A DNA stretch of 64,000 nt from Akkermansiaceae bacterium UBA2381 (lineage in GTDB: Bacteria > Verrucomicrobiota > Verrucomicrobiia > Verrucomicrobiales > DEV007). The notes beneath the pieces are model-generated. The model did no database searches and was not told the DNA's origin. It was given only the letters and a program-made list of their open reading frames with translations. Both the position numbers and the translations under genes were made by a program. The stretch spans positions 128,458 to 192,457 of the forward strand of contig DDSV01000032.1 of assembly GCA_002344215.1 (NCBI GenBank), given 5' to 3'. Shown here piece by piece: positions 53,301-60,905 of this stretch; the first letter of the stretch is position 1, and the number at the start of each line of letters is the position of its first letter.

Positions 53301-54131
53301 GTTCGTGATCCATTGGTAGGCGATGCGGGGGGCTGGAGCCGCCGCTCCGGGAGCACCCTTGCCTTTGCCCTTGGCATTCGCGGCGGCGGGTTTGGCGTTG
53401 GGGTTGGCTGCTTTGGCACTGTCCTCGATCGCCTTTTTCAAAACCCCTTCGCCCTCGCTGTCGCTCAGTTTGCGGAACTGGATGTTTTTATATTCGACCC
53501 GCATCGGCGGTCCGGCGTGGAGTTGCAGGCCGATCACGCCCTTCGCAAGGGCTTCGGGATGATTGTCGGTGATGTCGACGGTGGTGACGCTGTTGATCTG
53601 GTGGAGGAGGCGGTTGCCCACGACGACGACACGAAGGGTGTTCCATTCCCAGTCCTTCAGTTCGGTCTTGTCGCCGACCTCGCCGACGACCTTGGGCGTT
53701 CCGTCAGGGCCGACCTCGACGCGCTGACCACGCTGGGCGATGATGCCGCGCTTGCCGAGTTTCTCGCCGTAAAGCATCCCGAAATAGTTCTGCGAGGGGT
53801 GCAGGTCAGCCTGGTAGCCGGCGAGGACGAAGTTGGCCTCGTCGACGATCTTGCTGCGGTATTGGAGTCCCGAGTTGTTGCCCTTGTAGCGCACCTCTGC
53901 GGTGATCTCAAAATCCGCAACTTCGCCGCCCTGCCAGACGAGGAAGGTGTTGCCCTTGGTCGGATTCTCCGGGGTTGTCTCGCCGACGATGACCCCGTCC
54001 TTCACGGACCAGAATTGAGGCAGGCCTTTCCAACCGGAGAGGTCTTTGCCGTTGAAAAGGGATTCCTGGGCCTGGGCCGGAAGGATCAGGGCGAGGAAGC
54101 CGAGGACGAAGAGCGGGAGTTTGCGATGCAT
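50328..54131 (-). CDS. DUF1080-dehydrogenase-cytochrome fusion protein (PVC-type)
   Basis: A 1267-residue exported protein from MHRKLPLFVLGFLAL (signal peptide ending near AQAQE). Domains in order: DUF1080/3-keto-disaccharide hydrolase (about 20-215, FNGKDLSGWKG, QYRSKIVDEANF, ADLHPSQNYFG); an Ala/Gly linker; a galactose-binding-like module (about 265-420, DDWIFLRKSFDVTGEVKSAK); a Gly-rich linker; a beta-propeller dehydrogenase region (about 445-790); a helical region; and a C-terminal cytochrome with CGACH at 1136-1140 and a likely axial Met in VSQMPPGL. It should bind, oxidise and cleave glycosides in the periplasm, with electrons leaving through heme. Substrate is unknown. Confidence 0.88.
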   Translation of the reverse strand: MHRKLPLFVLGFLALILPAQAQESLFNGKDLSGWKGLPQFWSVKDGVIVGETTPENPTKGNTFLVWQGGEVADFEITAEVRYKGNNSGLQYRSKIVDEANFVLAGYQADLHPSQNYFGMLYGEKLGKRGIIAQRGQRVEVGPDGTPKVVGEVGDKTELKDWEWNTLRVVVVGNRLLHQINSVTTVDITDNHPEALAKGVIGLQLHAGPPMRVEYKNIQFRKLSDSEGEGVLKKAIEDSAKAANPNAKPAAANAKGKGKGAPGAAAPAPRIAYQWITNEPLSSWIWRADVVNDDWIFLRKSFDVTGEVKSAKLYATCDNELELWINGESAGRAPDWGEPILNPAVTKFLKTGKNVIAAKARNRGGSAAFTLKLEYETIDGKKATVISTPDWKLSLTEAEGWKTAAFDDASWTGKLKAHGKFGMGPWGIAGIDGPGGGGGKGGSSPLEPAEINVVDGFKVELLYTVPKEEQGSWVALTTDDKGRLLASDQGDKGLYRIDVSGAEARVEKMPVDVSAGQGMVWAFDALWFNRNGGKLHRVTDSDGDGKLDKAEEMPSSTGGGEHGNHAVILTEDGTQLYVDGGNHTDLPPAESISGSRVKGWQEDHVLPRMWDAKGHARGRLAPGGWVTRFDPKSQKHEIYCTGFRNQYDISLNQHGDLFTYDADMEWDMGSPWYRPTRICHVVSGGDYGWRSGSGKWPAYYEDSLPPVVDIGPGSPTGVVAGVGAKFPAKYQKAIYALDWTFGTIYAIHLEAQGASYTGKAEPFVFGAPLPVTDAIVGKDGALYFTIGGRNAQSALYRVTYTKPIGKEEAVAEPKEITEARTLRRELEAFHGKENAAAIEKAWPHLSSTDRFIRNAARVAVESQPVAQWADKVLTASDPQTRITGAVALARQGDSKTHGAKLTAALLEMDPASLTEPQLLGWLRAWQLNLIRLGKPEGETREKVVAKLDALLPAQSADANVELVNLLVALEVPSVIGKALTLIENPGAPEIPDWAELVTRNQGYGRSIQAMLDDYPPIRGIAYAFALRNQKSGWTLEQRRRYFTFLNAAAKHPGGASYGGFLTNTRDEALAHAPNDQLIALKDITGVSYQAVPDFAITPPKGPGQVWTIESASKHANTGQFRNANYENGRSLFHAVGCGACHRMAGFGGDIGPDVTSIRNKFDVAYVLESILDPSKVISDQYGSSSVTTKGGAVHTGLVVERGDDIEIYPPDPKGEPVKMKRADAAKIESVPVSQMPPGLINLLNGDEVRDLMAYLMSAGDPKDKVYGK

Positions 54132-54251
54132 GGGGCTTGTTTTGCACCAAAACCGGCCCCGCGTCCAGCCCGCAAGTCCGCTACCCGGGGAGGACGCGTT
54201 GTCCCGGCGTGCCGCGAAGATCCGGAGCGGGAAGGGGATCAAAAGATCACG

Positions 54252-54617
54252 TTACCCGTTCGCCGCCGCCCCCAACTCCCCCCGAAAGACAAAATAGACC
54301 GCTCCGAGTATACAGAGACCGGCCCAGAGATAGTCGAGCTTGAGAGGTTCCTTGAGATAAAACACGGCGAAGGGAACAAAAAGCGAGAGGGTGATCACCT
54401 CCTGCAGTATCTTGAGTTGGCCGACATTCATTACGGTATAGCCTATCCGATTGGCCGGCACCTGCAGCATGTACTCAAAAAAGGCGACGCCCCAGCTTAC
54501 CAGTGCGGCAATGATCCAGGGTTTGTGTCCCATCTCCTTGAGGTGGGCGTACCAGGCGAAGGTCATGAAAAGATTGCTCAGGCAAAGCAGTCCGACTGAC
54601 GAGAGATAGGGATTCAT
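54252..54617 (-). CDS. DUF486/DMT-family small membrane protein
   Basis: A 121-residue protein from the ATG of MNPYLSSVGLLCL with four hydrophobic helices, matching the DUF486 subgroup of the drug/metabolite transporter superfamily (AWYAHLKEMG, then VPANRIGYTVMNVGQLKILQE, and YLWAGLCILGAVYFVFRG). Such proteins are half-length relatives of EamA and likely dimerise; the substrate is unknown. The second helix with NRIGY and QLKILQE is the conserved block. It starts 39 bases after the oxygenase stop in the same direction and precedes the DUF1080-cytochrome gene by 120 bases. Confidence 0.85.
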   Translation of the reverse strand: MNPYLSSVGLLCLSNLFMTFAWYAHLKEMGHKPWIIAALVSWGVAFFEYMLQVPANRIGYTVMNVGQLKILQEVITLSLFVPFAVFYLKEPLKLDYLWAGLCILGAVYFVFRGELGAAANG

Positions 54618-54656
54618 GGAGAGAGTGAAGAGGGTTGGACGGGGCACCTGACAGGG

Positions 54657-55307
54657 TCACAGCGGAGCGTTTTCAGAGCGTTTTCGAAACCATCCCGTCA
54701 GCGAGAAACGTTCCCGCCTTGCCGGAAGGACCTCATGCCAGAAGTCGGCGGAGAGAAAGAGAACCAGCTTGCCGAACCCGGGAGTGATATCGAGAAAGGG
54801 GCCGTCCTTCCCCGCGATGCGATCCGTGTAAAGACGAAGGATGCCTCCATCCTCAGGCGTCCAATCCCGGTTGAGATAGACGATGGCCGAGACCGTGCGC
54901 TCCGAACTGCCTCGATGACAGTCGAGGTGTGCTTTGTAAAACGCCCCGGGAGGGTAACAGGCGAGATGGGCTTCAAGATCGAAGAGACCGAGGAAAAGCT
55001 CCTGATTGAGCAAGGTGCGCACTGCCTCCATTCGGGTCCAGTAGGCGCGCTGTGCTTCGGTCAGGTTGGCCGGATCGAGCCAGAGCACTTCGTCCCCACG
55101 GATCTCCGAGCGGATCTGCTTTTCCTGCCCCCGGCCGACCGCCGCCTCGTGCAGGATACCGTTTTCGCGAAAGGCCGTAATTTCGTCCAGCAAGGCCCGC
55201 CCGGTTTCCTCATCGAGAAAGTCCGGCACAACGAGGTAGCCGGGACCGGCGAGGGCCTCGGCAAGGCCGGAAAGTGGGGTCGAACCAGTGCTCAAGTCAG
55301 GATACAT
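54657..55307 (-). CDS. 2OG-Fe(II) oxygenase, prolyl-4-hydroxylase-like
   Basis: A 216-residue cytoplasmic protein of the 2-oxoglutarate-dependent dioxygenase family. The iron ligands are in KAHLDCHRG (His and Asp) and DFWHEVLPA (His), and the 2OG-binding Arg is in RRERFSLTGWF. The segment LACYPPGAFYKAHLD is typical of SM-20/PHD-like bacterial enzymes. It hydroxylates a protein or small molecule; the target is unknown. The start used is the ATG of MYPDLSTG; another ATG 9 bases upstream is possible. It is divergent from the HEAT-repeat gene, with about 110 bases between. Confidence 0.88.
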   Translation of the reverse strand: MYPDLSTGSTPLSGLAEALAGPGYLVVPDFLDEETGRALLDEITAFRENGILHEAAVGRGQEKQIRSEIRGDEVLWLDPANLTEAQRAYWTRMEAVRTLLNQELFLGLFDLEAHLACYPPGAFYKAHLDCHRGSSERTVSAIVYLNRDWTPEDGGILRLYTDRIAGKDGPFLDITPGFGKLVLFLSADFWHEVLPARRERFSLTGWFRKRSENAPL

Positions 55308-55416
55308 AAGAACCATGTCGGGTACGGCGGAGACCTGTTTTTGTCAATGAGTGGAGAACCGTTCGCAACGCAATTACGTTCTCGACAGCCCGACTGGTCG
55401 TTGCCACGATTCGGGC

Positions 55417-56292
55417 ATGATGAGAATCCCCCTTTTTCTTTCGATTACCGCTATTCTCTTCATGGCATTCAGCACCCTGCCCGCCAAAGAACCGGCTATG
55501 ACACTCTCTTCTGAAATCCGCACCAAAGCACTCGGCATCCTTCGCGAGGCGCTCGTCCTGGAGGACCCCGAAAAATTCTGGGTCTCCATGCACGCGGCCG
55601 AAGGACTCACCCTCGGAGGCCACGGAGACGAGATCATCCCTGTTCTTGAGCCGAAACTGTCGACCGAAAAGGACGGGCAACGCCTCTGCGGGCTGGCCCG
55701 GGAGCTCGTCCGGGCGGGCGAACGGGAACCTATCGAGGTCCTCACCGAAGTCCTCCGGCGCGAGGATCCCTATGGACACACCCACGCCGCCGAAAGTCTC
55801 TATAAGGTCGTCGAGGTCGGTGACGCGGTCGTGATGCGGGAGCGCTTCGAAAAAGGTGGCGATATCAAGTTGCGGCTCATGGCAGCCGCAGCACTTGCAC
55901 GGAAAGACGGAGATGCCGCCGCCTACACCTTCATCCGCGAGTGTCGAGACGGGAAAGACCCCGACGGTCTCCAGATCGCGGCGTGGATCCTCGGGATCAT
56001 CGGAGACAAGAGCGACATTGAACCCCTCCGAAAACGCCTCGCCGATGCGCCCACGCCGGTGATCCGCGGGTATGTCGTGAATGCCCTCGCGGTGCTCGGG
56101 GATCCGGAAGGTCTCGCCATGCTGACCCGGGACCTTGACGATGAGGATCCGATGATTCGCACCTACGCGGCCACCTTTGCCGGTGACGCGAAAGCCTACT
56201 CGACGCAGGCGAGGCTTGAGGCGATGCTCGACGACCCCTTTGCCGACGCCCGCGTTCGGGCGGCCCAGACCCTTTTACAATTATCCCGATGA
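55417..56292 (+). CDS. Exported HEAT-repeat protein
   Basis: A 291-residue protein with a signal peptide (MMRIPLFLSITAILFMAFS) and, from about residue 35 to the end, six or seven HEAT/PBS-like repeats such as AAWILGIIGDKSDIEPLRKR and ALAVLGDPEGLAMLTRDLDD. Such scaffolds bind other proteins; no catalytic motif is present. A second ATG follows the first. The stop overlaps the start of the HpcH/HpaI aldolase as ATGA, which is odd, since one product is exported and the other cytoplasmic. It is divergent from the oxygenase. Confidence 0.82.
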   Translation: MMRIPLFLSITAILFMAFSTLPAKEPAMTLSSEIRTKALGILREALVLEDPEKFWVSMHAAEGLTLGGHGDEIIPVLEPKLSTEKDGQRLCGLARELVRAGEREPIEVLTEVLRREDPYGHTHAAESLYKVVEVGDAVVMRERFEKGGDIKLRLMAAAALARKDGDAAAYTFIRECRDGKDPDGLQIAAWILGIIGDKSDIEPLRKRLADAPTPVIRGYVVNALAVLGDPEGLAMLTRDLDDEDPMIRTYAATFAGDAKAYSTQARLEAMLDDPFADARVRAAQTLLQLSR

Positions 56293-57065
56293 GAAAAAGC
56301 AAAACCTTGAAACGGATCCGCGAAGGCGGACTCGCCCGCTGTGCGAACCTGGGCAGTTACATCCCCCCGTACATCGCTCACGCGGCCAGGGCCGGTTACG
56401 ATTGCATCTGGCTCGACCTCGAGCATCGCGCGATCGACTTTAAGGAATTGCAGGTGCTCATGGCCCATTTTCGTCTCTACGACATCGACTGTCTTCTCCG
56501 CGCGCCCACGCTCGAAAAAACCGGGCTTTACCGTTACCTCGAAGAAGGCGCGACCGGGCTGATGATCCCGCATGTCTCGACGGCGGAAAAGGCGCGCCAG
56601 TTGGTTCAGGCGGTGAAATTTCCTCCGATCGGCGACCGGGGGCTCGATAATGCCGGGTTCGATTCGGACTACCGGATCACCTCGAACAACATCGAATATA
56701 TCGAATGGGCGAACCGTGAGACTTTTCTCGTCGTCCAGATCGAGACTCCGGAAGCGGTTGAAAACGTCGAGGAGATTGCGGCCGTGCCCGGAGTCGATAT
56801 GCTTTTCGTCGGCCCCGGTGACCTTGGCCTGCGCTATCAACTCGCCGGCGACAACGAAGGCGCGATGCTCGAGGCCGCCTTTGAACAGGTTGCGGCGGCG
56901 GCCAAACGGCACGGAGTGTCCTGGGCCTGTCCTTCGGGGACGATCGATGACATGAAAAAGAAACGCGCTCAGGGAGCCCAGCTTCTCGCAAACTGTGGTG
57001 ACTTCATGATTCTCCGGGATGGGCTTTTCGATTCTTCGGAGATGTTTGATGAGATTGAGAGGTAA
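56289..57065 (+). CDS. HpcH/HpaI-type class II aldolase
   Basis: A 258-residue cytoplasmic TIM-barrel lyase that splits 2-keto-3-deoxy acids to pyruvate and an aldehyde. The segment CIWLDLEHRAID, the Arg in LLRAPTLEKTG, the metal ligands Glu in VVQIETPEAVENV and Asp in LFVGPGDLGL, and PHVSTAEKARQ are as expected. The length is standard. Coupling by ATGA to the HEAT-repeat gene puts them on one transcript. It could finish breakdown of a sugar acid made by the oxidative enzymes nearby; that link is inference. The histidine decarboxylase starts 73 bases downstream in the same direction. Confidence 0.9.
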   Translation: MRKSKTLKRIREGGLARCANLGSYIPPYIAHAARAGYDCIWLDLEHRAIDFKELQVLMAHFRLYDIDCLLRAPTLEKTGLYRYLEEGATGLMIPHVSTAEKARQLVQAVKFPPIGDRGLDNAGFDSDYRITSNNIEYIEWANRETFLVVQIETPEAVENVEEIAAVPGVDMLFVGPGDLGLRYQLAGDNEGAMLEAAFEQVAAAAKRHGVSWACPSGTIDDMKKKRAQGAQLLANCGDFMILRDGLFDSSEMFDEIER

Positions 57066-57138
57066 GGACTCCCCGATCAAGATCAGGACGGTCAGAATTC
57101 GCTGTTCACCCTTGCCCCGTTTCAGATAGAATCAGAGG

Positions 57139-58356
57139 GTGGCCCAGCGGCGCTTTCCGATGCATGTCTCCCCGAATCGTTCTCCTCTGGTAGCCGCCGT
57201 CGATGGCGGGGCAGGTGCCGCGAACTTGCCTCCTGAAGCGCAGGCTCAGCTCGATTCGCTTTTTGTCGGCCTGTCAGGCCAAGGTCCTTTCTCCATCGGT
57301 TACCCCTGCAACCAGGATTTCGATTACACCCCGCTTTACCGGTTTCTCGGATTCTCGCTGAACAACGTTGGTGATCCCTTTTCAGGGAGCAATTATCGCC
57401 TCAATACTCACGCATTCGAGCGCGAGGTGCTCGCCGATTTTGCCCGACTGGCCGGATTCCGTGAGGAGGAAATCACCGGCCCTGATCGAAGCTACTGGGG
57501 GTATGTCACCAACGGGGGAACCGAGGGCAACATGTATGGTCTCTATCTCGCGCGTGAGCTTTTTCCCGAGGGTATCGTCTACTTCTCCGAGGACACCCAC
57601 TACAGCGTGGCGAAGATTCTGCGTCTCCAGCATACCCGCAATATCATGATCCGCTCGAAACCGGACGGTGAGATGGATTACGAGGATCTCGAGGAAAGCC
57701 TGCGCATTCACCGGGACGCTCCGCCCATCTTTTTTGTCAATGTCGGCACGACGATGACGGGGGCGATTGATCGCGTCGACCGAATCCGGGAGATCACTCG
57801 CCGCCTTTGCCTGCCGCATCATTATCTTCATGTTGATGCGGCCTTGTCAGGAATGATCCTGCCTTATGTCGACGACCCTCCGCCATGGAATTTTGCCGAT
57901 GGCATCGACAGCCTTTCCATCTCGGGACACAAGATGCTCGGCAGTCCGCTGCCCTGCGGGGTGGCCCTGGCGCGAAAAACCCACGTCGACCGCGTGGCAC
58001 GTTCGGTCGAGTATATCGGGGCGCTCGACACCACCATCAGCGGCTCACGCAATGCAATCACTCCGTTGATTCTCTGGTATGCCCTGCGTTGCCGCGATGG
58101 TAATGCGATGCGCGAGGTTGTGATCCGCAGTCTCGACACGGCCGAGTACGCGGTGGAGTCGCTTCGGGCGATCGGGGTCGATGCCTGGCGGCACCGGCAT
58201 TCGATCACGGTGGTCTTTCCCCGCCCGCCGCAGTCCATCATGCAGAAATGGATCCTGGCACCCTATGAGGACTTTTGTCACCTCATCACCGTGCCCAACG
58301 TGGACAAGGCCACGATCGATGCCTTTGTCGCTGACATGACTGCATCCCGTTCCTAG
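57139..58356 (+). CDS. hdc: PLP-dependent histidine decarboxylase
   Basis: A 405-residue protein highly similar along its length to the PLP histidine decarboxylase of Morganella and related Enterobacteria (378 residues). Shared blocks include FSIGYPCNQDFDYTPLYRFL, WGYVTNGGTEGNMYGLYL, YFSEDTHYSVAKIL and HVDAALSGMILPYVDDP. The PLP Lys is K265 in SGHKMLGSP, and the end keeps GSRNAITPLILWYALR. It converts histidine to histamine. The first 21 residues, before ATGCATGTC at 57160, are extra; the GTG at 57139 is used here. An ACT-domain protein follows after 2 bases. Confidence 0.93.
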   Translation: MAQRRFPMHVSPNRSPLVAAVDGGAGAANLPPEAQAQLDSLFVGLSGQGPFSIGYPCNQDFDYTPLYRFLGFSLNNVGDPFSGSNYRLNTHAFEREVLADFARLAGFREEEITGPDRSYWGYVTNGGTEGNMYGLYLARELFPEGIVYFSEDTHYSVAKILRLQHTRNIMIRSKPDGEMDYEDLEESLRIHRDAPPIFFVNVGTTMTGAIDRVDRIREITRRLCLPHHYLHVDAALSGMILPYVDDPPPWNFADGIDSLSISGHKMLGSPLPCGVALARKTHVDRVARSVEYIGALDTTISGSRNAITPLILWYALRCRDGNAMREVVIRSLDTAEYAVESLRAIGVDAWRHRHSITVVFPRPPQSIMQKWILAPYEDFCHLITVPNVDKATIDAFVADMTASRS

Positions 58357-58358
58357 AG

Positions 58359-58754
58359 ATGAAACAGATTGTTATTCCCGTTCCCAACCGGCCCGGTGTG
58401 GTCGCCGATGTTTCGGAGGCGCTGGGTTCCGCAGGCGTCAACATCGAGGAGATGGATGCCGAAGGCGCGGTCGACAACGGCGTGATCATCCTGATGGTCG
58501 ATCACTATGATGTTGCCCTGAGAGCCCTTCAGGAGGCCGGGTTCCAGGCCATCAGCGAGGATGCTCTCGTGCTCAAACTTCTCAACGAACCCGGCTCGCT
58601 GGCAAAAATCGCCCGGCGGCTTGAGGCCGCTTCGATCAATATCCGTAGTCTTCGTATTGCCAAACATCTTGGCGAATACACCCTTGTCACTCTCGTTGCC
58701 GACAGGCAGGAGGAGGCTCGGGAAATCGTGAGGGATTGTCTCGTGGCTTTGTAG
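58359..58754 (+). CDS. Two-ACT-domain protein linked to histidine decarboxylase
   Basis: A 131-residue cytoplasmic protein made of two ACT domains (about 1-65 and 68-131). The first has VIPVPNRPGVVADVSEALGS and INIEEMDAEG-like turns; the second has LLNEPGSLAKIARRLEAASI and ends with a beta strand (YTLVTLVADRQEEA). Stand-alone ACT proteins bind amino acids and often alter a partner enzyme. The 2-base spacing after hdc indicates one transcript, and a role in sensing histidine for the decarboxylase is a reasonable inference. No transmembrane or catalytic motif is present. Confidence 0.9.
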   Translation: MKQIVIPVPNRPGVVADVSEALGSAGVNIEEMDAEGAVDNGVIILMVDHYDVALRALQEAGFQAISEDALVLKLLNEPGSLAKIARRLEAASINIRSLRIAKHLGEYTLVTLVADRQEEAREIVRDCLVAL

Positions 58755-58764
58755 GGGGGAAAAA

Positions 58765-58845
58765 GGTAGGGCGGGTTGTCCCCAACTCGCCGGTCGGGCG
58801 TCATCGGGCATCGGCGGCGGCGCGTTGGGGGCAACCCGCCCTACC
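58765..58845. repeat. BIME-like repeat, family B, copy 2, at a convergent gene junction
   Basis: Left unit (58765-58792) reads GGTAGGGCGGGTTGTCCC and continues CAACTCGC; the right unit (58819-58845) is its reverse complement with two differences over 26 bases. Each unit has its own short palindrome around the GTTGTCCCCAAC-like core. It lies between the convergent ACT-domain and threonine-synthase-like genes and shares its motif with copy 1 at 50254-50330. It may act as a two-way transcription end. Confidence 0.88.
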
Positions 58846-58895
58846 TGCCATGCTGCATTGGATTGAAGATTCGACCCAATCGAGTGAAATTCTCC

Positions 58896-59972
58896 CTAAA
58901 GCAATCCCGCCTCAAAGTCCTCCATCCTCACGAGCGGCACAGCCGTACCGTCGGTTATCCGTGCGATGGACGCCCCGTCCTTAAATCCGCTTCCGGTGAC
59001 GACACAGACGATCTTTGCCCCGGGATCAATCTCGCCCCGGGAAAGAGCCTCCAGAGCCCCGGCCAGGGCAACTGCTCCGGCCGGTTCGGAGAAGACTCCC
59101 TCCTCTCGCGCAAGGCGGCCTTGCAGTTCGTAAATTGATTCATCGGAAACGAGATGACCATTCCCACCGCTGCGCCGGCAGGCGGCGATAACCTGGTTGG
59201 CGTCGAGCAGATTCGGAACCTGGAGACCGCTGATCTTAGTGGTGCATGGATCGGCGCGCCGCCCATGGTCGCGGCCTTCGCGGAGAGGTCCGGCAATAGT
59301 GTCGTTACCCTCCGGTTGAACACAATGAATCGCGGGTGACGCCTGACAATGATCGAAACCCCTCGCGACAGCGAGGCAGAGACCGCCCCCGCCGGAGGGA
59401 AGAAAGATATGGTCGATCCGGGAATCGAGCTCTCCGTCGAGTTCGTGGGCGATCGTTTCGACTCCGCGCATCCCGTGAGGACTCACGGAGTAGGCGCTCA
59501 CTTCAAGCGACCAACCGGGAAGGCATCCCAGCTCTTCGAGGCGGGCGAAGACTTCCGCCGTCATGTCGGGATCGAGGCCGAAACCCCGGATTCGCCGGAG
59601 TCTGGCTCCGTAGGCCAGCATCTGGCGAAGTTTGTCGTCGGGGGCCGGTTCAACAATGGCAAGGTGCAGGGGAATACCGGCGACGGCGCAGGCGGCGGCG
59701 AGGGCGGCTCCGGTATTGCCGCTTGAGGTTGCGAGACAGCGGGATTTCCCCCGGGCAAGGAGATGGGAAACGGCCGCGGCGGCGAAACGGTCCTTGTATG
59801 AGCCGGTCGGGTTGGATGACTCGAGTTTGAAATAGAGATTTGTCAGGCCCATCGCGGGGCCGATTCGACGCGAGCGAATCAAAGGGGTTCCGCCTTCACC
59901 CAGGGTGAGGCGGTGAGATTCTTCAGGGACGTCACCGAGACGGTCGGCCCACTTCCAGATACCGGGGGACAT
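58896..59972 (-). CDS. Threonine synthase-like PLP enzyme
   Basis: A 358-residue fold-type II PLP enzyme. The PLP Lys is in TGSYKDRFAAAA, with the phosphate loop LATSSGNTGAALAAAC and the glycine-rich end LPSGGGGLC. The short form without the N-terminal extension of E. coli ThrC resembles class I threonine synthases of bacteria and archaea, which convert O-phosphohomoserine to threonine. Other family members are threonine dehydratases and related lyases, so thrC is likely but not certain. It is the last gene of a three-gene operon, 18 bases after the aspartoacylase-like gene. Confidence 0.82.
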   Translation of the reverse strand: MSPGIWKWADRLGDVPEESHRLTLGEGGTPLIRSRRIGPAMGLTNLYFKLESSNPTGSYKDRFAAAAVSHLLARGKSRCLATSSGNTGAALAAACAVAGIPLHLAIVEPAPDDKLRQMLAYGARLRRIRGFGLDPDMTAEVFARLEELGCLPGWSLEVSAYSVSPHGMRGVETIAHELDGELDSRIDHIFLPSGGGGLCLAVARGFDHCQASPAIHCVQPEGNDTIAGPLREGRDHGRRADPCTTKISGLQVPNLLDANQVIAACRRSGGNGHLVSDESIYELQGRLAREEGVFSEPAGAVALAGALEALSRGEIDPGAKIVCVVTGSGFKDGASIARITDGTAVPLVRMEDFEAGLL

Positions 59973-59990
59973 GAGGTCAGGAGTCAGGAG

Positions 59991-60899
59991 CTAGGAGACG
60001 GAATCGGGGAGGATCACTCCGACGGAGTCGCCTTTGCGGACCCGGGGGAACGTGCGGAGAACGATGACTCGTCCTGATTCATCGGCGGGGACGGGGAGAC
60101 TGACTTCACCGACAAGGTCGTGGACATGGCCGAGGGCCTGGCCTTTCTCGGCATGATCACCCAGAGAAAGGGCGGGTTCGAAACATCCGTCCATGGGAGA
60201 GGGGTGGCAGACCTGCATATGTCCGGATCCGGGGCGGGTGTCCTCAATGACCTGCTCCACCCGACTCGGAGGAAGGCTGCGGTGAATCATGCCCAGATCG
60301 GCCATGACATTGAGAACTCCGGCAAAGTAGGCTTCGACACCCTCATGAGAGCAGGTCGCGGAGCCGAGGTATTCGGTGTAGATCGCCGGAACCCCGGCGT
60401 CGCGAGCGACGGAGAGGGAACGGCCGTCAAGATTGGCCGAGGTCCCCCAGATGACGGGCAGGTTGAAGGCCCGGGCCATCCGCCTCTGCTTTTCCAGCAC
60501 GGCAGGATCGGAGACAAGGTTGTATCCGGCGAGGGGAAGGACGGATAGTTCAGTCCCGCCCGTGTGCAGATCGATGTAGTAGTCCGAGGCGCGGATCAAC
60601 TCCGAGAGTTCCGCGGCAACCTGTTCCGTAGGGGAGCCGTCGCGTCTTCCCGGACAGGTCCGGGCGAGATCGAGGCCGTCCGCGGCGGCGCAGCGATGGC
60701 CACGTAAAAAGGCGGCTTCGTTGACGACGGGGACGAGGGTGAGTCGCCCGTGGGTGAGGGGTTCCTCACTGGAAAAAAAGCGAATCAGCCGCCGGATCGC
60801 GAAGATGGGTTCAAACTCATCGCCGTGGACACCCCCGGTCACGAGCAGTGACGGTCCGGTGTCATCGGCGCGGAATTTTCGTGATGTCAGGGTGCTCAT
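59991..60899 (-). CDS. Succinylglutamate desuccinylase/aspartoacylase-family zinc deacylase
   Basis: A 302-residue cytoplasmic metalloenzyme. The zinc ligands His25 and Glu28 are in GGVHGDEFE, and His112 is in DYYIDLHTGG. A C-terminal beta domain (LSLGDHAEKGQALGHVHDLV ... RVIVLRTFPRVRKGD) is like those of N-acyl-diaminobutyrate deacetylases. The family removes acyl groups from amino acids; the N-acyl substrate is not determined by sequence. Ectoine-type breakdown uses such an enzyme with a threonine-dehydratase-like partner, a loose parallel to this operon. The gene is 18 bases before the PLP enzyme and 6 bases after the SDR. Confidence 0.82.
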   Translation of the reverse strand: MSTLTSRKFRADDTGPSLLVTGGVHGDEFEPIFAIRRLIRFFSSEEPLTHGRLTLVPVVNEAAFLRGHRCAAADGLDLARTCPGRRDGSPTEQVAAELSELIRASDYYIDLHTGGTELSVLPLAGYNLVSDPAVLEKQRRMARAFNLPVIWGTSANLDGRSLSVARDAGVPAIYTEYLGSATCSHEGVEAYFAGVLNVMADLGMIHRSLPPSRVEQVIEDTRPGSGHMQVCHPSPMDGCFEPALSLGDHAEKGQALGHVHDLVGEVSLPVPADESGRVIVLRTFPRVRKGDSVGVILPDSVS

Positions 60900-60905
60900 T
60901 GCTTT

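Noticed and set aside
53313..54599. A 428-codon rightward frame opposite the N-terminus of the DUF1080 fusion.
   Set aside because: Antisense shadow; the real gene has signal peptide, domain order and heme motif.
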